This document shows, one piece after another, positions 62,791 through 64,000 of a DNA stretch of 64,000 nt. Source of the DNA: Candidatus Persebacteraceae bacterium Df01. Its GTDB lineage: Bacteria; Pseudomonadota; Gammaproteobacteria; Tethybacterales; Persebacteraceae. The notes beneath the pieces were generated by a model. That model made no database searches. It saw only the letters and a program-made list of their open reading frames with translations, and had not been told where the DNA came from. Where the stretch lies: positions 122,868-186,867 of the forward strand of contig JANQAO010000002.1 in NCBI GenBank assembly GCA_030386295.1, given 5' to 3'. Made by a program: the position numbers and the translations under genes. The stretch's first letter is position 1. The number at the start of each line of letters is the position of its first letter.

Positions 62791-64000
62791 ATGATACCGC
62801 TTTACAACAACAAAACTATTCGCTCTATAGAAGCCGAAGCCTTTGTTTACGGGGATTCTTTTGCCGTAATGATGCGTGCCGGCAAAGCCATAGCACAGCA
62901 AGCGATATTGATGACAAAAAACGACAACCGGGCTATTTTGATAATTGCCGGGCCGGGAAACAACGGCGGTGATGCTTTGATTGCTGCTGCCAGCTTGCGG
63001 GAAACAGGGCGTAACGTGCGAGCCGTATTTTTGGGAAACATAGCCTGCTTGTCCGCAGATGCAAAGAAAGCACTCGCCCATGGGAAACCCATTTTCAATG
63101 ACTTTGCTGATGATGATTATGCACTTGCCATTGACGGACTGTTTGGCATTGGATTAGCACGTCCGCTAGACGATACTTATAAAGAAACCGTACACCGACT
63201 AAATGCGCTATCTTGCCCAGTATTGTCTATTGACATTCCCAGCGGTATTAATGGTGATACTGGTGCGGCAGCGGGAAAAGCCGTTTATGCGACTCGGACG
63301 ATAACTTTTTTTGCTGCCAAATTAGGACTTTACACCGGTGACGGTGCCCAAGCGGCAGGAAAAGTGGTAGTGGAAAGGTTAAATTTTCAAGGTAATGCAA
63401 CTCCCTGCGGTTTTTTATTGAATGATGACGACGATTTGAATTTGCGCCAACTGCAACGACATAAAAACACCCACAAAGGAAATTATGGAACTCTGGCGGT
63501 TATCGGTGGAGCAACCGGCATGGTTGGTGCATCGGTACTGGCCACCCGTGCCGCTGTGCGATTGGGTGCGGGAAAAGTATTTGCGTTAAGTTTGGCGAAT
63601 CCCGTTCCGTTGCTGGATTGGTCAATGCCGGAAGTCATGTGGTGCACTGCTACCGCAGATATATTGAAAACACTATCATTACAAGCTGGCGTTATTGGTG
63701 TAGGAATGGGAACAGACTCGGCGGCAAAACGATTGTTAAAAACTGCCCTGACGCTTCCGTTACCTTTGGTGGTAGATGCAGACGCACTTAATTTACTAGC
63801 ACAACATTTGCCTTTGCGCAACCTTTGCACCAACAGAAAAGCGCCTCTAATATTAACGCCACATCCGACAGAGGCAGCACGAATGTTGGGAAGCGACACA
63901 ATCGCGGTTAATAAGGACCGCGTTCACGCCGCCAAAACGCTTGCGGCAAACTATAGCGCTTGTGTCATATTAAAAGGAGCTGGCACGGTTATTGCTGACA
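62791..64000 (+). CDS. nnr: Bifunctional NAD(P)H-hydrate epimerase/dehydratase (partial)
   Basis: 403 codons of an open frame from ATG 62791 to the window edge. The N-terminal YjeF_N epimerase domain has IIAGPGNNGGDALIAA and DGLFGIGLARPL with SIDIPSGINGDTGAA. The C-terminal ADP/ATP-dependent dehydratase (carbohydrate kinase) domain starts near residue 215 (KGNYGTLAVIGGATGMVGAS) and has LVVDADALNLL and LTPHPTEAARM. The final GAGTV motif at the edge begins the catalytic GxGD loop, cut off here. It repairs NAD(P)HX. Confidence 0.93.
   Translation, partial: MIPLYNNKTIRSIEAEAFVYGDSFAVMMRAGKAIAQQAILMTKNDNRAILIIAGPGNNGGDALIAAASLRETGRNVRAVFLGNIACLSADAKKALAHGKPIFNDFADDDYALAIDGLFGIGLARPLDDTYKETVHRLNALSCPVLSIDIPSGINGDTGAAAGKAVYATRTITFFAAKLGLYTGDGAQAAGKVVVERLNFQGNATPCGFLLNDDDDLNLRQLQRHKNTHKGNYGTLAVIGGATGMVGASVLATRAAVRLGAGKVFALSLANPVPLLDWSMPEVMWCTATADILKTLSLQAGVIGVGMGTDSAAKRLLKTALTLPLPLVVDADALNLLAQHLPLRNLCTNRKAPLILTPHPTEAARMLGSDTIAVNKDRVHAAKTLAANYSACVILKGAGTVIAD

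Overview
This window reads as chromosomal DNA of a proteobacterium. Gene order and protein types suggest a Betaproteobacteria-like or deep-branching Gammaproteobacteria lineage: rplM-rpsI-argC followed by a coiled-coil DUF6776-type gene, hemA-prfA-prmC-mutM, surE-pcm-nlpD, infC-rpmI-rplT-pheS-pheT-ihfA-merR, and a tandem glycine riboswitch ahead of gcvT. Intergenic distances in the core are short, many genes overlap by 1-20 bases, and several pathways are split or reduced (trpB without trpA, ctaD without its partner subunits, nlpD without rpoS, a short RNase R). Together with a lectin-like protein and many decaying genes, this fits a host-associated or genome-reducing marine organism. That lifestyle is inference.

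Layout. 1-8.2 kb: lytic transglycosylase mltB (partial), rplM-rpsI, argC, DUF6776, fumC, guaB, guaA. 8.2-13.5 kb: an AT-rich accessory island inserted at the 3' end of guaA. Its far edge carries a degenerate second copy of the guaA 3' end. It holds an Ldh-family dehydrogenase, HIT, GST, LysE and VOC genes, small ORFs and two integron attC-like sites. 13.5-18.4 kb: ctaD, tusA-like, mog, DUF2062, trpF, trpB. 18.4-19.8 kb: a decayed stretch with a DUF5675 pseudogene. 20-26.9 kb: EamA permease, the translation/IHF operon (infC apparently starts at AUA), tRNA-Pro(GGG), surE. 26.9-30.4 kb: pcm, nlpD, rdgB, hemW. 30.6-35.1 kb: glycine riboswitch and gcvT-gcvH-gcvP. 35.2-39.5 kb: a dead deoxyinosine glycosylase gene, an inositol-monophosphatase/HisN-type phosphatase, a dimethylglycine/sarcosine dehydrogenase, FmdB.

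39.7-50.6 kb: a second, much more AT-rich accessory island. It has a jacalin-lectin protein, beta-carbonic anhydrase, RidA, a decayed IS30 element, SDR, a UDG-superfamily protein, an Eco47II-type restriction-modification pair bracketed by attC-like palindromes, two peroxiredoxins, and fragments of an MBL hydrolase, a C5-methyltransferase and a CcrM-type methyltransferase, the last two abutting IS30 debris. 50.7-56.1 kb: hemA, prfA, prmC, mutM, moeB/thiF, trmJ. 56.3-64 kb: aldehyde dehydrogenase, icd, a nucleotide-sugar dehydrogenase, a short RNase R, a type IV pilin-like protein, and the start of nnr (NAD(P)HX repair).

Physiology. The dimethylglycine/sarcosine dehydrogenase, the riboswitch-controlled glycine cleavage system and a betaine-aldehyde-type dehydrogenase could form a route from choline/betaine methyl groups through glycine into one-carbon metabolism. 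The most unusual content is the set of orphan attC-like sites with no integrase in view, one pair bracketing a restriction-modification system, and the lectin-fusion protein.
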